DNA of 5,460 nt from Planctomicrobium sp. (GTDB lineage Bacteria; Planctomycetota; Planctomycetia; Planctomycetales; Planctomycetaceae), in assembly GCA_029259835.1 (NCBI GenBank), contig JAJDEL010000434.1, positions 1-5,460 of the forward strand, in the 5' to 3' direction. Shown here one piece after another: positions 4,064 through 5,460 of this stretch (the first letter of the stretch is position 1; every line of letters begins with the position of its first letter). The notes beneath the pieces are model-generated. The model was not told the DNA's origin. It worked only from the letters and a program-made list of their open reading frames with translations, and ran no database searches. The position numbers and the translations under genes are program-made.

Positions 4064-5460
4064 CTAATCCTTCAGATGCTTGGCAAAAAACGAGTCCGCC
4101 ACATCGACCATCTCATCGAACCAGGCTTGTTTGCCAAGAAACGGATGCGGAGCGTCTTTGATCACGGTGAGATCGGACTGGATGCCCAACTCCTTCATTC
4201 GTTGGCGAAATCCATCTGCGTGCGTGCTGGGATCATCGGTTTCACCGGAAATGAACCAACAGGGCGGGTCTTTCTTATCGAGGTGATGCAGCGGTGACGC
4301 GAGGTGGTATGTTGCAGGCTTGTCCGCCTGCGCGCCGCCGAGAAACTGCCTCCAGATCTTACCGCGACCCTCGATTGCAGAAATCTCTCGCGTACGCTCG
4401 GACAGGAAATCCGTCTGCGCGCCCATCGGTACAGCCGCTTGAATCGCGCTACTGAATTTTGCGTTTCCAACGCCGCCTTCCAGTTCTTTTACTCCGCCCG
4501 AAGTTGCAAGCAACGCTGTTAAGTGTCCGCCGGCAGAGAGTCCGATCGCGCCGATGTTGTCTGTATCGATGCCGTATTCTTTTGCGTTTGCCCTCAGGAA
4601 TCGGACCGCTGCCTTGCAATCGTGGATCTGTGCGGGAAATGGAGCTTCACCGCTCAATCGATATGATATCGTGGCTGCGACATATCCCCGCTCTGCGATT
4701 GCCTGAGCGACTTTTTCGTGACTGGTCCGGTTGCCATTCGCCCAACCGCCACCGTGAATGCAAACAACCGCAGGTAATTCTCCCCAGGCTCTTTTTGGCC
4801 GATAGATATCCAACTCCAGAGTACGATCACCATAGCGCGCGTAGGTCACATCAAGTTTCGAGTCCAGATTGTCCAGCGTCGACTGCGAAATCTCGGTTCG
4901 CCCATCGGCGCGAGGATGCGGGGGCGCCTTTCCAGCTGGACGAGCGTCGAGCCGCATTTCTTCTTGAAACATGATTGCCATGCCTCGCAGCTTGCGAGTG
5001 ATGTCACGATTGCGCGCAAGCTGCGATTCTCCCGGGTCCTCCGCCAGGTCATACAATTGCAGACTTGGGTTCAAATACAGCTTCCAGTTTCGCCAACGCA
5101 CAGCGGCCAACGCGCCCTGACTGCCGTGATAGAAGAAGGCGTCATTGTATTCGTTGCGATTGATCAAGGGCGCCCATTCACCCGGCGGATTCCATCGACG
5201 CCGAAGCGGGACCGACGCATTGAGCGATTTCTTCATTCCCGGAGGCGGCACGATTTTGGTTTCACCTTTCAGGAGTGGGCTCATGTCGCGCCCATCAATG
5301 ACTCGGCCTTTAGGAACTTCGATCCCCGCGAACGTGGCGAGCGTCGGATACCAGTCCATGGCACGCACGACCGCCGCCGATTCCGCTCCCGCCTGCAATC
5401 CCAGTCCCGGCCCCCACGCAATCGCCGGTACGCGAATGCCGCCTTCGTAAGTTGAAAGTT
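4064..5460 (-). CDS. Sulfatase C-terminal region fused to an alpha/beta-hydrolase (esterase) domain, partial
   Basis: The C-terminal 464 or so residues of a two-domain hydrolase whose start lies beyond the right edge. The first part (5458 to about 4900) is a sulfatase end: LSTYEGGIRVPAIAWGPG, then MDWYPTLATFAGI (5359-5321), DGRDMSPLLKG and the late WRNWKLYLNPSLQLYDLAEDPGE; the catalytic Cys/Ser motif is outside the window. After a Pro-rich linker (about 4937-4905) comes a whole BD-FAE/carboxylesterase-like domain: LDIYRPKRAW, the oxyanion-hole HGGGW (4756-4742), GLSAG with nucleophile Ser at 4537-4535, an acid in GETDD (near 4237-4232), and His in APHPF (4147-4145). The frame is open throughout, so this looks like a true fusion. 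The product probably removes sulfate and acyl groups from a polysaccharide, most likely as an exported enzyme; the signal peptide cannot be seen. An apparent TTG start at 5398 is internal. Confidence 0.9.
   Translation of the reverse strand, partial: LSTYEGGIRVPAIAWGPGLGLQAGAESAAVVRAMDWYPTLATFAGIEVPKGRVIDGRDMSPLLKGETKIVPPPGMKKSLNASVPLRRRWNPPGEWAPLINRNEYNDAFFYHGSQGALAAVRWRNWKLYLNPSLQLYDLAEDPGESQLARNRDITRKLRGMAIMFQEEMRLDARPAGKAPPHPRADGRTEISQSTLDNLDSKLDVTYARYGDRTLELDIYRPKRAWGELPAVVCIHGGGWANGNRTSHEKVAQAIAERGYVAATISYRLSGEAPFPAQIHDCKAAVRFLRANAKEYGIDTDNIGAIGLSAGGHLTALLATSGGVKELEGGVGNAKFSSAIQAAVPMGAQTDFLSERTREISAIEGRGKIWRQFLGGAQADKPATYHLASPLHHLDKKDPPCWFISGETDDPSTHADGFRQRMKELGIQSDLTVIKDAPHPFLGKQAWFDEMVDVADSFFAKHLKD

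Noticed and set aside
3838..4161. Plus-strand open frame of 107 codons after the LarA-like gene
   Set aside because: It has no recognisable domain or ribosome site and its second half overlaps the well-supported esterase domain on the other strand.
5396..5398. TTG as the start of the sulfatase-esterase gene
   Set aside because: The frame stays open to the window edge and the upstream residues (YEGGIRVPAI) are a conserved sulfatase motif, so this codon is an internal leucine.
4459..5455. Long plus-strand open frames opposite the sulfatase-esterase gene
   Set aside because: They are antisense shadows rich in Arg, Ser and Pro with no domain, while the minus-strand frame has clear catalytic motifs.

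Overview
The window looks like a piece of a planctomycete chromosome, probably of moderate GC. The evidence is the mix of genes: a sulfatase fused to an alpha/beta-hydrolase esterase, an ECF sigma factor paired with PspA, and a LarA-like (DUF2088) protein. Start sites have weak or no Shine-Dalgarno sequences, and the intergenic DNA is full of short CCC-NNN-GGG and GCAGGC...GCCTGC hairpins that I associate with planctomycete genomes. This assignment is inference from protein resemblance and style of repeat; no rRNA or other marker is present.

Layout. Positions 1-1972 hold three genes on the minus strand, transcribed in the order ECF sigma factor (1972 to 1373), PspA/IM30-like membrane-stress protein (1259 to 711), and class I aspartate-type aminotransferase (483 to 1, running off the left edge). 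Positions 1973-2593 form a divergent intergenic region of 621 bp. Its left part has small inverted repeats near the sigma-factor start. Its right part is a palindrome-rich element, 2232-2496, made of two inverted arms and four further half-sites, bounded by an exact 12-bp direct repeat; it looks like a non-autonomous (MITE-like) insertion. Positions 2594-3826 on the plus strand encode a 410-residue LarA-family protein in which the residues that hold nickel and the pincer cofactor appear to be replaced. After a 237-bp convergent gap, positions 5460 to 4064 on the minus strand encode the C-terminal end of a sulfatase joined in one open frame to a complete alpha/beta-hydrolase domain; the sulfatase catalytic part lies beyond the right edge.

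Working together. The sigma factor and PspA probably form an envelope-stress unit, as SigW and PspA do in Bacillus, and there is a weak ECF-type promoter candidate directly before pspA. The sulfatase-esterase fusion suggests breakdown of a sulfated and acylated polysaccharide. The aminotransferase is amino-acid housekeeping and the LarA-like protein has no assignable function. Nothing here amounts to a clear new multi-gene system. The best leads are the composite palindromic element, the LarA homologue lacking its catalytic residues, and the sulfatase-esterase fusion.
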